DNA of 64,000 nucleotides, taken from Vibrio echinoideorum (GTDB lineage Bacteria; Pseudomonadota; Gammaproteobacteria; Enterobacterales; Vibrionaceae). This document shows positions 26,867 through 35,471 of the stretch, one piece after another; position 1 is the first letter of the stretch, and the number at the start of each line of letters is the position of its first letter. The position numbers and the translations under genes were made by a program. Below the pieces are notes generated by a model. That model saw nothing but the letters and a program-made list of their open reading frames with translations, was not told the DNA's origin and searched no databases. The stretch lies in assembly GCF_024347455.1 (NCBI RefSeq), contig NZ_AP025484.1, positions 868,001 to 932,000 of the forward strand, in the 5' to 3' direction.

Positions 26867-28765
26867 CTACGACTGGTCTTTGCTTTCACCACTTTTATGC
26901 TCAAATGCATAATCGAGTACTTTACGGATATATGGCGCGCCAACTTTTGAACCGCCGTTGCCGTGCTCAATGACCACCGTCGCGACATACTCAGGGTGCT
27001 CGTAAGGTGCGAAAGCCGTGTAAAGCGCATGGTCGAGTAAATGCTTAGCCAACTTCTTCGAGTTGTAGACCTGATCTTTCGCAAGATCAAATACTTGTGC
27101 CGTACCTGATTTTCCGCCGCTAGTGTAGTTGGTTCCCTTAAATGCGCGTCTACCGCTACCTCGACTACCGTGGTTTACCAGTCTCATTGCATTGATGGGT
27201 ACATCCCATATTTTGTCAGGGACTTCAGTGATAGAAGGCATAGGTTCAGGTGTAACGAGTTGTTGTGTGTCAAAATCTTCCCCGTGATCTAACGTTGCTC
27301 GCAGAATATGCGGGGGCATGACTTTGCCATGATTGATCAATACCGACGTTGCTTTAGCTAATTGCAGAGGTGTCGAAGTCCAATAACCTTGACCAATACC
27401 GATCGGGACTGTATCACCCTGATACCAAGGAGTACGGTAGCGCATCATTTTCCAATCACGAGTCGGCATGTTGGCGTTACTTTCTTCATAGATATCAATA
27501 CCCGTTGGTTTACCAAAACCAAAACGATTCATCCATGCCGAAATACGATCAATACCTAAATCAAAAGCGGTTTGATAAAAGAATGAATCAACGGACTCTT
27601 CTATGGCTTGCGTCACATCGACAGGCCCATGTCCCCAGCGTTTCCAATCTCGCCAAGCTTTAGAGTTTGGTTTAGAACCCGGTATTCGCCAAATACCATG
27701 GTCGTTACGAATAGTGTTTTCCGAAATAACATGCTCTTGCAACCCAGCGACCGCCATAAACGGTTTAACGGTAGAAGCGGGGGGATACACGCCTAATGTT
27801 GTTCTGTTTACCAATGGGTGGGCTGGATCGTTCAATAAAGCTTGATAATTCTTAGTCGAAATACCATCAACGAACAGGTTTGGATCGTAGCTAGGGCTGG
27901 ATGCCATCGCTAAAACACTATTATCTTTAGGATCAAGAATCACAGCGCTGCCAGTGCGATTATCGAGTTGTTCGAACACGTATTTTTGTAGCTCGATGTC
28001 GATATTCAAGACAATGTCTTTACCCGCGACTGGCGGCACATATTGAATAGTTCTCACGACACGACCACGGCTGTTGACTTCTACCTCTTGGTAGCCTTTC
28101 TGCCCGTGGAGTAGATCTTCGTAATATCTTTCTACACCAAGCTTACCAATGGTTGTAGTGGCTTGATAGTTCGATTCTTTGCCTTGCTCTTCCAGTTTTC
28201 TTAGGTCGCTGTCATTGATATGTGCGACATACCCTAAAACATGGGTTAACACTTCACCGCTAGGGTAATAACGCTTTAGGCTAGTATCGATTGATAAACC
28301 GGGGAATTGATATTGATGAACAGAAAACTTAGCGATCTCTTCTTCAGTGAGGTTTTCCATTATTGTCACTGACTTAAAGCGACGAGTGTTGTGGTAACGC
28401 TTTTTGAAACGGACGATTTGCTCATCATTGAGCGGAATGAATTTGTTGAGCTTATCGAGCATTACCTCAACGTCATCAGTTTTCTCTGGAATCATGGTTA
28501 GATCAAAGACGAGCTGGTTTTCAGCCAATAACACTCCATTGCGGTCGTATATCAATCCTCGAGTAGGAGCGATAGGCAACACTTTAATCCGGTTACCATC
28601 GGCGCGGGTCTGGTAACTTTCAAAACTTTGTACTTGAAGCCTATAAAGGTTTCCAACTAAGACGAGCGTAAAGAGTAAAATCCCGATAAATGCAACGGCT
28701 ACTCGGTTTCTAAACAGGTTTACTTCTCTTTTATGGTCACGCATTTTTACGCGTTTGTGGTTCAT
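26867..28765 (-). CDS. mrdA: Penicillin-binding protein 2 (peptidoglycan DD-transpeptidase)
   Basis: The protein has 632 residues from the ATG at 28765, which has GAGG five bases upstream; the in-frame TTG one codon earlier is less likely. An N-terminal transmembrane anchor (about 20-45) precedes a PBP dimer domain and the transpeptidase domain. The three active-site motifs are STVK (catalytic serine near 331), SVD in place of SxN, and KSGTA, all as in PBP2 of the elongasome. No rodA/mrdB, rlmH, mltB or dacA lies beside it, unlike the usual mrd cluster. It may therefore be a second PBP2 paralogue on this replicon. Confidence 0.93.
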   Translation of the reverse strand: MNHKRVKMRDHKREVNLFRNRVAVAFIGILLFTLVLVGNLYRLQVQSFESYQTRADGNRIKVLPIAPTRGLIYDRNGVLLAENQLVFDLTMIPEKTDDVEVMLDKLNKFIPLNDEQIVRFKKRYHNTRRFKSVTIMENLTEEEIAKFSVHQYQFPGLSIDTSLKRYYPSGEVLTHVLGYVAHINDSDLRKLEEQGKESNYQATTTIGKLGVERYYEDLLHGQKGYQEVEVNSRGRVVRTIQYVPPVAGKDIVLNIDIELQKYVFEQLDNRTGSAVILDPKDNSVLAMASSPSYDPNLFVDGISTKNYQALLNDPAHPLVNRTTLGVYPPASTVKPFMAVAGLQEHVISENTIRNDHGIWRIPGSKPNSKAWRDWKRWGHGPVDVTQAIEESVDSFFYQTAFDLGIDRISAWMNRFGFGKPTGIDIYEESNANMPTRDWKMMRYRTPWYQGDTVPIGIGQGYWTSTPLQLAKATSVLINHGKVMPPHILRATLDHGEDFDTQQLVTPEPMPSITEVPDKIWDVPINAMRLVNHGSRGSGRRAFKGTNYTSGGKSGTAQVFDLAKDQVYNSKKLAKHLLDHALYTAFAPYEHPEYVATVVIEHGNGGSKVGAPYIRKVLDYAFEHKSGESKDQS

Positions 28766-28954
28766 CAAAACCTCAGTTCGTTACATTTGGTTACACTTGT
28801 CGAGGCAGGACTTTATCTGAATATCACTATGGCTTTGTAAAAGCTATGTCATGATTTATAAGATAATACGAGATAACTAATGTAACGAGGGTAACTAAAC
28901 TGAGTTAGTCGCGGGTGGGGTGGAGATTCACGAGAAGAGTTATTAAATATAGGA

Positions 28955-28983
28955 GAAAAAACGGCCCTCAAAAATGAGAGCCG
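28955..28983 (-). terminator. Terminator of the ABC-class ATPase gene
   Basis: On the minus strand CGGCTCTCA and TGAGGGCCG pair with one wobble, followed by TTTTTT. Confidence 0.75.
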
Positions 28984-29014
28984 CAGTTCTGGATTATAGA
29001 TGCTTAGGTAAAAT

Positions 29015-30670
29015 TTAGTTCGAAGGTTTGAACTGAGATTTACGCATTCTGTTTAGCGCAGCCATTACATCCAATACTCTTGGTTTCGCTAAGTCGCCGT
29101 AGTTTGGCATGTTCACGTGCCACTCATCGCTTAAGATAGCGCTAAACTCTTTAGCAGGGTTGTTTGACCAACCTGGGGTTTGTGCAAACTGGAACCATGC
29201 CCAACCAATCGCGTTAACTTCTGATGTTGACTCTAACTGCTCTAATGCAGAAAGGTCCGCAAATTCCTTACCAAAACGTAATGACTCTTTACCTTTCGCG
29301 TTAACACGGAATTTACCGTCAGTAAGAATATTCATCAGTGCTGCGCGGTTCAACGAGCGAGGAACAAAAGTTTCTAATGCCGTCTCACATTCATTAGTTC
29401 GCTGAGTAGGGTGTTGAGCTATCACTTCTTGTGCTTTTTCAGTTACGTCTACCGCTTGGTAGTCGTGCATTTGAATCACAGTGTCTGCCACATCTAAGTA
29501 ATCGCCAGAACCGCCCATTACCACGATAGTTGAGATGTCCATCTCTTCACGAAGTTGTCCAATACGATCAACAAGTGGAGTGATTGGTTCAGCCCCTTTA
29601 GATACTAGCGCTTGCATACGTTCGTCACGAATCATGAAGTTAGTCGCTGACGTGTCTTCATCAATAAGTAGTGTTTGAACGCCTGCTTCAATTGATTCTT
29701 GTAACCAAGCCGCTTGTGATGTCGAACCAGACGCATCTTGTGTGCTGAAATCAGACGTGTCTTTTTGCATAGGTAAATGGTTGATGTAGTTTGAAAGGTT
29801 CAAGTTATGGACACATCGACCATCTTCTGCGCGGATCTTCATAGTATCAGTAGCAGTCACAATACCTTCACGACCATCGCCTGGAATATGGTTGTAGATA
29901 GAACGTTCAACGGCGTTCAATAACGTAGATTTACCATGGAAACCACCACCAACGATCAGTGTGATACCTTTAGGAATGCCTAAACCAGTCACATCACCTT
30001 GGTTTGGTGTGTTTAACGTAACACTCAAAGACTCTGGTGCTAGGAAAGGAACCGCGCCTTTCATTGGTAAATCGCAGTTACCCGCAATACGAGGTAATAC
30101 GCTGCCATTTGCTACGAATGCCGTTAGGTTGTTTTCTTCCAATTGAGCGCGCAATGCGTCTTGGTCTTCAACGGCTTCACAATGTTTAATCATCGCTTCG
30201 ATGTTGAGTTCGCGTTCCAGAGTTGCGCGACGAATAAACTTAGGCAAATAGAACGTAATGATGTTGATTGCTTTCTTTGCAAGAATACTACGACCATCAG
30301 CTGGTAGGTTGATACGAAAACGAATTTCGATACCGTGCTCGGTGAAAACCACAGATGTGTTATCTAAAACAGTTTGACCTGTTAGAGCGATAGACACTGT
30401 CGTTTCTTGCTTGGCAAATTCAGAGAAGCTACGTGCAATGAAATCACGTGCTGCTACTTGGTATTCGTAAGACTTTTCTTTAAGCCAATCTAACCCTGTT
30501 AACGACCAAGCACGTGTTGCGCGAAAACGCGAAGAAGATGCATAAGGGTCACCTTGAACGTGGTCGATGTGTAATTCGAAATCAGCAAAGTCGTATTGAC
30601 CTTTAATTTGTTGATATGCGCGGAAGTTTTGTTTTTCGAGCTTTTTAAGCTTTGCAGTCAACTGATCCAT
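29015..30670 (-). CDS. ABC-class P-loop ATPase of unknown function
   Basis: The 551-residue soluble protein has a Walker A motif GGGFHGKST (about 240-250) and a Walker B-like segment TLLIDEDTSATNFM, followed by the conserved TPLVDRIGQL segment. This is the pattern of the COG3044 'predicted ATPase of the ABC class' family. No transmembrane helices are present and no permease is nearby, so it is not part of a transporter. The N-terminal 200 residues are a family-specific domain. Its cellular role is unknown. It is transcribed alone. Confidence 0.87.
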   Translation of the reverse strand: MDQLTAKLKKLEKQNFRAYQQIKGQYDFADFELHIDHVQGDPYASSSRFRATRAWSLTGLDWLKEKSYEYQVAARDFIARSFSEFAKQETTVSIALTGQTVLDNTSVVFTEHGIEIRFRINLPADGRSILAKKAINIITFYLPKFIRRATLERELNIEAMIKHCEAVEDQDALRAQLEENNLTAFVANGSVLPRIAGNCDLPMKGAVPFLAPESLSVTLNTPNQGDVTGLGIPKGITLIVGGGFHGKSTLLNAVERSIYNHIPGDGREGIVTATDTMKIRAEDGRCVHNLNLSNYINHLPMQKDTSDFSTQDASGSTSQAAWLQESIEAGVQTLLIDEDTSATNFMIRDERMQALVSKGAEPITPLVDRIGQLREEMDISTIVVMGGSGDYLDVADTVIQMHDYQAVDVTEKAQEVIAQHPTQRTNECETALETFVPRSLNRAALMNILTDGKFRVNAKGKESLRFGKEFADLSALEQLESTSEVNAIGWAWFQFAQTPGWSNNPAKEFSAILSDEWHVNMPNYGDLAKPRVLDVMAALNRMRKSQFKPSN

Positions 30671-30788
30671 AACGAGGAATGCCTATATAAAGGGAAGATA
30701 AAACAGAAAGGCGGCGATTATAAAAATCACGACCTATAGAGTAAAGAGAAAGTAGGCCTAAATCCAAAACTAACTGATCTTTTTCGCT

Positions 30789-32696
30789 TTAAGCGTAGCG
30801 AGTTGTCCCTAAATAGTTTTGATTGATTAAGCTGTGTTCGAATTCTTGGCTCGGCATCGGTTTACCATATAGGTAGCCTTGTCCCACATCACAGCCTTCA
30901 TCAATAATAAATTTCTCCTGAACTTCGGATTCTATGCCTTCAATAGTGACTTTTAAGTCGAGTTTTTTTGCAATTTGGACAATAGAGCGGACAATTTCTG
31001 AATCTTCTTTTGAGTTCAACATCTGGTCAATGAAGCTTTTATCAATTTTGATTACATCAAACGGGAATTTCTTAAGATAACTGAATGAGGCGTAACCCGT
31101 ACCAAAATCATCTAGTGACAATGTAACGCCAATGTCGTGTAATGACTCTAACGTATTCTTGGCAACAACCTCATCTGCGATCAGTCCGCTTTCTGTCACT
31201 TCAAGTTCCAAGAACCGAGGTTCAAGGTGATACGTTTCCAATAGATGGACAACTTGTTCAGCGAAATGTGCGTTCTTAAGTTGTATCGCTGACACATTAA
31301 CGGCCATTTTGAAGTCATCAACGTATTCAGACCATTCTTTGGCTTTTTCAATCGCGCGGCGTAGTACAAAGCTACCCACTTCGAAAATTAGACCGTTTTG
31401 TTCGGCCATGTGTATCAAGGTTTCGTTGGAAATGTCGCCTAACACAGGATGGCGCCAACGTAACAGGGCTTCAGCACCAACCCAACGATGAGTTAACGGG
31501 CATACTTTTGGTTGAAAGTAGAGCATGAGATCATCATTGCGAACCGCTTGCAGCAAATAACCTTCAATTTTATTGATGTGGCTCTGTTCTTCTGTATGAG
31601 ATTGAGAGTAGTAAGCGAACTTTTGCCCTGAATCTTTACAGGCAAGCATCGCTTCTGAGGATTTTTGCAACACACTTTCTGCATTGTCTTCACTATTTGT
31701 TACCGCAATTCCGATAAACGCATGCAAGTGCACTTTGTCGTTTTCAATAGCAAATTCGGAGTGACCCACTTTAATCAAAGTTTGGCAGAGCTCTTCGAGG
31801 CGATGGTCTAAATCCTTAACACTGAACGCAAGTACAAGATCGATAGAAGTAGGGCGCGCTGTTATTACCTCAAGATCGGAAATGCTGTCGATTCGTTGTC
31901 GGTATTCGACGAGCACTTGATCTAACGCGTTATAACCATAGCGTGCTTGTATGCGTCTTCCGTTAGTAAATCCAATATGGACAACAGCGAATGAACAATC
32001 AGTCAGCTTTGTTTTAGACAATAGTTTGTGATTTAAGCGGGATTCAAAGGCGTTGCGGTTTAAAAAACCTGTCCCTAGATCGTGATTCTTTTGGAAGTTA
32101 ATCTTTTGTTCGGCAGCTTTGCGCTTGTCTATCTCTTGGTTTAACGAATAGTTAAGACTTGCGAGATCTTTCGTTCGAGTGTAAACACGGTTCTTTAAGT
32201 CGCGATTCATCTGAGTCAGTTTCGCGTGTTGGAACAGAGTTTTGAGCTGCGACTCTATAGACGTACGGAAGCTTTCTAGTAATTTGATGTAGGTAGGTGT
32301 GTAGTGGTTCTCTTTAGAATCTAAGATACATATGGTGCCGAAGAGTTCACCGTTCGGCCAGAGTAACGGGATACCACAGTAAGAGATTAAACCGAGCTCC
32401 ACATCTGGGTTGTTTTCCCATTTCGGATCGGCTAACGCATTGGGCACAACGAGTTGTTGCTTAGACTCCATAACACTTTCGCAATAAAGCCCATTTCCCA
32501 AGGTTTCCGTATCACCTTTGTTATATGGGTTGTTATCACTGTTACTGGTTGAGAATACTTCGATATAATTGGAGTGAACACGCATGATAAGTGCAGCTGG
32601 CACTTGAGTGATTTGAGCTAACAGGTCAACGATATTTTGCCAACTGGACCCCATATCGTCAGGAATATCTAAATCTATAGTTTTGATTTTCTTCAT
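30789..32696 (-). CDS. GAF-GGDEF-EAL protein, probable cyclic-di-GMP phosphodiesterase
   Basis: The 635-residue protein has a GAF domain (about 10-165), a coiled-coil linker, a GGDEF-like domain (about 190-360) and an EAL domain (about 375-625). The GGDEF signature is replaced by ARPTS, so this domain should not make c-di-GMP. The EAL domain keeps its catalytic motifs: GAEALLRW, the EVTES metal ligand, DDFGTGYAS, and KIDKSFI, ending in GQGYLYGKP. I therefore infer a phosphodiesterase regulated through GAF. The ATG at 32696 has CGGAG just upstream; a TTG five codons earlier is in frame. Confidence 0.9.
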   Translation of the reverse strand: MKKIKTIDLDIPDDMGSSWQNIVDLLAQITQVPAALIMRVHSNYIEVFSTSNSDNNPYNKGDTETLGNGLYCESVMESKQQLVVPNALADPKWENNPDVELGLISYCGIPLLWPNGELFGTICILDSKENHYTPTYIKLLESFRTSIESQLKTLFQHAKLTQMNRDLKNRVYTRTKDLASLNYSLNQEIDKRKAAEQKINFQKNHDLGTGFLNRNAFESRLNHKLLSKTKLTDCSFAVVHIGFTNGRRIQARYGYNALDQVLVEYRQRIDSISDLEVITARPTSIDLVLAFSVKDLDHRLEELCQTLIKVGHSEFAIENDKVHLHAFIGIAVTNSEDNAESVLQKSSEAMLACKDSGQKFAYYSQSHTEEQSHINKIEGYLLQAVRNDDLMLYFQPKVCPLTHRWVGAEALLRWRHPVLGDISNETLIHMAEQNGLIFEVGSFVLRRAIEKAKEWSEYVDDFKMAVNVSAIQLKNAHFAEQVVHLLETYHLEPRFLELEVTESGLIADEVVAKNTLESLHDIGVTLSLDDFGTGYASFSYLKKFPFDVIKIDKSFIDQMLNSKEDSEIVRSIVQIAKKLDLKVTIEGIESEVQEKFIIDEGCDVGQGYLYGKPMPSQEFEHSLINQNYLGTTRYA

Positions 32697-32804
32697 ATGA
32701 CTCCGAGTCAATTATGCTAAATGCATCAACACATCCTGTGTTAATTATGATGAACCCAAAAAATAGTGAACCTTACGCCAACTAAGTATAAGAAATGTTG
32801 CAGA

Positions 32805-32836
32805 AAAAAACCTCTGCAATTTTGCAGAGGTTTTCA
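32805..32836. terminator. Terminator between fabV and the GAF-EAL gene
   Basis: AAAACCTCTGCA and TGCAGAGGTTTT form a perfect twelve-base stem. Both genes run on the minus strand, so it ends fabV. Confidence 0.85.
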
Positions 32837-32874
32837 AATATGAATCTGGGTCTCAGTAATGAGATAAGTTTCAA

Positions 32875-34074
32875 TTAAGGCTTTAACTTTATAAAATCTT
32901 CAGAGCTAAGTCTCTCGTTATAGTCTACCGATGGTTGAGCAAAACCATTTAACTGCAAAAACTCTTCTTTAAACCCTTTGTAGTCACCCAAGGTTTGGAA
33001 GTTTTTCTCATCCATTCCCTGGAGTAGCTCCGTAACATGAGCTTGTGTCTCTGGGTCTAGCTCCCACTCATCCATTCGTATGAGGCGTTCGCCATCAAGC
33101 GGTACTTTCGATTGGCCGTATAACTTGCTGTTAAACAGACGCTGCATCTGTTGGATACATCCTTCGTGCGTCTCTTTCTCTTTCATGACTTTATACAAAG
33201 CGAGCAGGTAAGGGCTTAACCCCGGAATGAATACGCTTGCCTTTGTGACCAATGCCTTACAAACCGTTGCATAAGCATTACCATCAAAATTTGCGAGTTC
33301 AAGGTTGAGCGCATGGCTTGTTTGATGAAGATCGATCTTAGCGCGGCCTAGAGTGCCATCTAAATAGATAGGATGTGTGACTTCTGGGCCAACGTAAGAA
33401 AACGCGATCGTCTTGCAACCTGGGGCGATAGATTCCGCGTTGATTAGCTCGTCGATCCAGTTTCCCCAATCCTCTCCGCCCATCACCTTAAGTGTACTTT
33501 CGGCTTCTTCTTCCGTTGCAGCTTCAAGTGTGTTGTTGTCCCAGCGGTCGTTTTCAAGGGAAATAGTGGCTCCGGTAACGCTTTCACCGATTGGTTTAAT
33601 CGCAGAACGCCAGTATTCGTCGGAGTCCGGTTTTGGTCTGACGCCTGCTGCAAGGCTGTAAATAATAAGATCGACTTCACCTTCAAAATAGGTTTCGATT
33701 GCTTCTACAACTTGGGTTCGTGTCTCTTTTGAAAATGCGTCGCCGACGATGTTGATCGCAGTACGTTGTTCACGTTCCGCTTCTTTTTTGAAGTAGATGT
33801 TGTTGTACCAACCGGCACTGCCAAGAGATTTTTCGTTTGGACCACGTTCGAATGAAACGCCGATGGTGTCAGCTTTTGCACCGCCAAAGGTGAGAGCGAT
33901 GCGGGCGGCAAGGCCGAAGCCTGAGGAAGCGCCGATAATCAGTACTCGTTTAGGGCCGTTTTTGATTTGCGGCGCACTCTTAACAAACTTGATTTGTTGC
34001 TTTACGGCTTCTTTACAGCCAAGAGGGTGAGCGCTTTTTGCTACCACACCCTTGATAATTGGTTCGATCAGCAT
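32875..34074 (-). CDS. fabV: Enoyl-ACP/trans-2-enoyl-CoA reductase FabV
   Basis: The 399-residue enzyme starts IEPIIKGVVAKSAHP, as FabV does. The nucleotide-binding loop LIIGASSGFGLAARI follows, and the catalytic Tyr-x8-Lys motif is visible as YLDGTLGRAK. It catalyses the last reduction step of fatty-acid elongation using NADH and belongs to the triclosan-insensitive isozyme class first described in V. cholerae. I use the ATG at 34074, which has GAGG seven bases upstream; a GTG four codons earlier overlaps that ribosome site. It is a single gene. Confidence 0.93.
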   Translation of the reverse strand: MLIEPIIKGVVAKSAHPLGCKEAVKQQIKFVKSAPQIKNGPKRVLIIGASSGFGLAARIALTFGGAKADTIGVSFERGPNEKSLGSAGWYNNIYFKKEAEREQRTAINIVGDAFSKETRTQVVEAIETYFEGEVDLIIYSLAAGVRPKPDSDEYWRSAIKPIGESVTGATISLENDRWDNNTLEAATEEEAESTLKVMGGEDWGNWIDELINAESIAPGCKTIAFSYVGPEVTHPIYLDGTLGRAKIDLHQTSHALNLELANFDGNAYATVCKALVTKASVFIPGLSPYLLALYKVMKEKETHEGCIQQMQRLFNSKLYGQSKVPLDGERLIRMDEWELDPETQAHVTELLQGMDEKNFQTLGDYKGFKEEFLQLNGFAQPSVDYNERLSSEDFIKLKP

Positions 34075-34155
34075 AAATAACCTCACAGTTAACGGTGATA
34101 TGCACTCAGGCTAACGTAAAGCTGTGTAAAATTTATTGAGCTAGACCATTAAAAC

Positions 34156-34797
34156 CTAAAGATACTGATATAATTCTTCGGCGACGAATTGAGCGATCCA
34201 AGGTTGAGCTTCTGGTTTTGGATGCAATCCATCGTTCATCATCCACTCAGGTTTAAGGATGATATGCTCTAGAAAAAAGGGCAGAATCGGTACATTTTTT
34301 TGATCAGCAAGAGACGTAAAAACGTATTCAAATTGCTGGTTGTAACGTTTACCGTAGTTCGGTGGGATTTTAATCTGCATCATGATTGGCTCAGCACCGG
34401 CCGCTTTTATTTGGTCAATAATTTTTTCTAAATTTACTGACATTAGCTTAGGCGGGAAGCCGCGAAGACCATCATTAGCTCCAAGTTCAATAAGAACGGC
34501 ATGAGGAGCATGTTCTTCAAGCAGTTGCGGTAAACGTGCTAAACCGTTGCCCGTTGTGTCACCAGAGACACTGCCGTTAACCACAGTAATCGCTTTATCA
34601 TGCTTGGTTAGGGCGTCTGGCAGCAAACTTGGCCAACTCTGTTTGATATCCATGTTGTAGCCAGCACTCAAACTATCGCCAAGTATCAATAAAGTAGCGT
34701 TTGGAGCTGACGTAGGATTTTGAACTAGATCAGTATTTTGAGCCAAAGAAGCCGTTGAAAATAAAATAAAAAATAAAAAGGAAATTAGTCGAGTCAT
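34156..34797 (-). CDS. tesA: Multifunctional acyl-CoA thioesterase I / lysophospholipase L1 TesA
   Basis: The exported SGNH hydrolase has about 213 residues. The signal peptide (MTRLISFLFFILFSTASLA) is followed by the GDSLSAGY block I with the nucleophilic serine, the SGDTT block II glycine, the GANDG block III asparagine, and DGLHP block V with Asp and His. It acts in the periplasm on acyl-CoA and lysophospholipid esters. Its ATG at 34797 shares the CATG palindrome with the start of ybbA on the other strand, so the two genes diverge with a two-base overlap. E. coli also has tesA and ybbA divergent and overlapping. Confidence 0.93.
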   Translation of the reverse strand: MTRLISFLFFILFSTASLAQNTDLVQNPTSAPNATLLILGDSLSAGYNMDIKQSWPSLLPDALTKHDKAITVVNGSVSGDTTGNGLARLPQLLEEHAPHAVLIELGANDGLRGFPPKLMSVNLEKIIDQIKAAGAEPIMMQIKIPPNYGKRYNQQFEYVFTSLADQKNVPILPFFLEHIILKPEWMMNDGLHPKPEAQPWIAQFVAEELYQYL

Positions 34798-35470
34798 GCA
34801 TACATCCATCATAAAAGCAGAAGCTGTGTCCAAGACAGTGTCTACTAATCAAGAACATTTAACAATCTTAGAACACGTCGATATTGATATTCGTGAAGGC
34901 GAAACTGTGGCGATTGTGGGGACCTCTGGTGCTGGCAAATCGACCTTGATGACATTACTTGCAGGCCTAGATGTTCCAACAACGGGCGAAATCAGTTTGT
35001 TAGGTCAGCCGCTTTCACAACTTGATGATGAAGCGAGGGCTAAGATCCGCAGTGAGTCTGTCGGGTTTGTATTTCAGAGCTTCTTGTTAATTCCAAGTTT
35101 ATCTGCACTGCAAAATGTCACGCTACCTTGTTTGCTTAAAGGCGAAGATGAAGACATCGAACGTGCGACCGCTTTATTAGAATCTGTTGGCTTAAAAGAC
35201 AGGCTCGATCACCTACCATCTCAGCTATCAGGCGGTGAACAACAAAGAGTCGCTTTAGCCCGCGCCTTTATGATCAAACCAAAAATCTTGTTTGCGGATG
35301 AGCCTACCGGCAACCTCGACCAACAAACGGCAGCAAAAATTGTTGAGCTGTTGTTTGAACTCAACTTATCCCATGGCACAACACTGGTCTTAGTGACGCA
35401 CGATCCTAAGCTAGCACAGCGTTGCCAACGGACTTTGAAAATGCACGTCGGTCATATAGAGGAAGTCTAA
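34796..35470 (+). CDS. ybbA: ABC transporter ATP-binding protein YbbA
   Basis: The 224-residue ATPase has Walker A GTSGAGKST (about 39-47), the signature LSGGEQQRVALARA, Walker B ILFADEPTGNLD and the switch histidine in VTHD. It is of the LolD/MacB type, which powers FtsX-like permeases rather than substrate import. The permease ybbP begins one base after its stop. The pair probably extracts or remodels an envelope component, but the substrate is unknown. Confidence 0.92.
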   Translation: MHTSIIKAEAVSKTVSTNQEHLTILEHVDIDIREGETVAIVGTSGAGKSTLMTLLAGLDVPTTGEISLLGQPLSQLDDEARAKIRSESVGFVFQSFLLIPSLSALQNVTLPCLLKGEDEDIERATALLESVGLKDRLDHLPSQLSGGEQQRVALARAFMIKPKILFADEPTGNLDQQTAAKIVELLFELNLSHGTTLVLVTHDPKLAQRCQRTLKMHVGHIEEV

Positions 35471-35471
35471 A

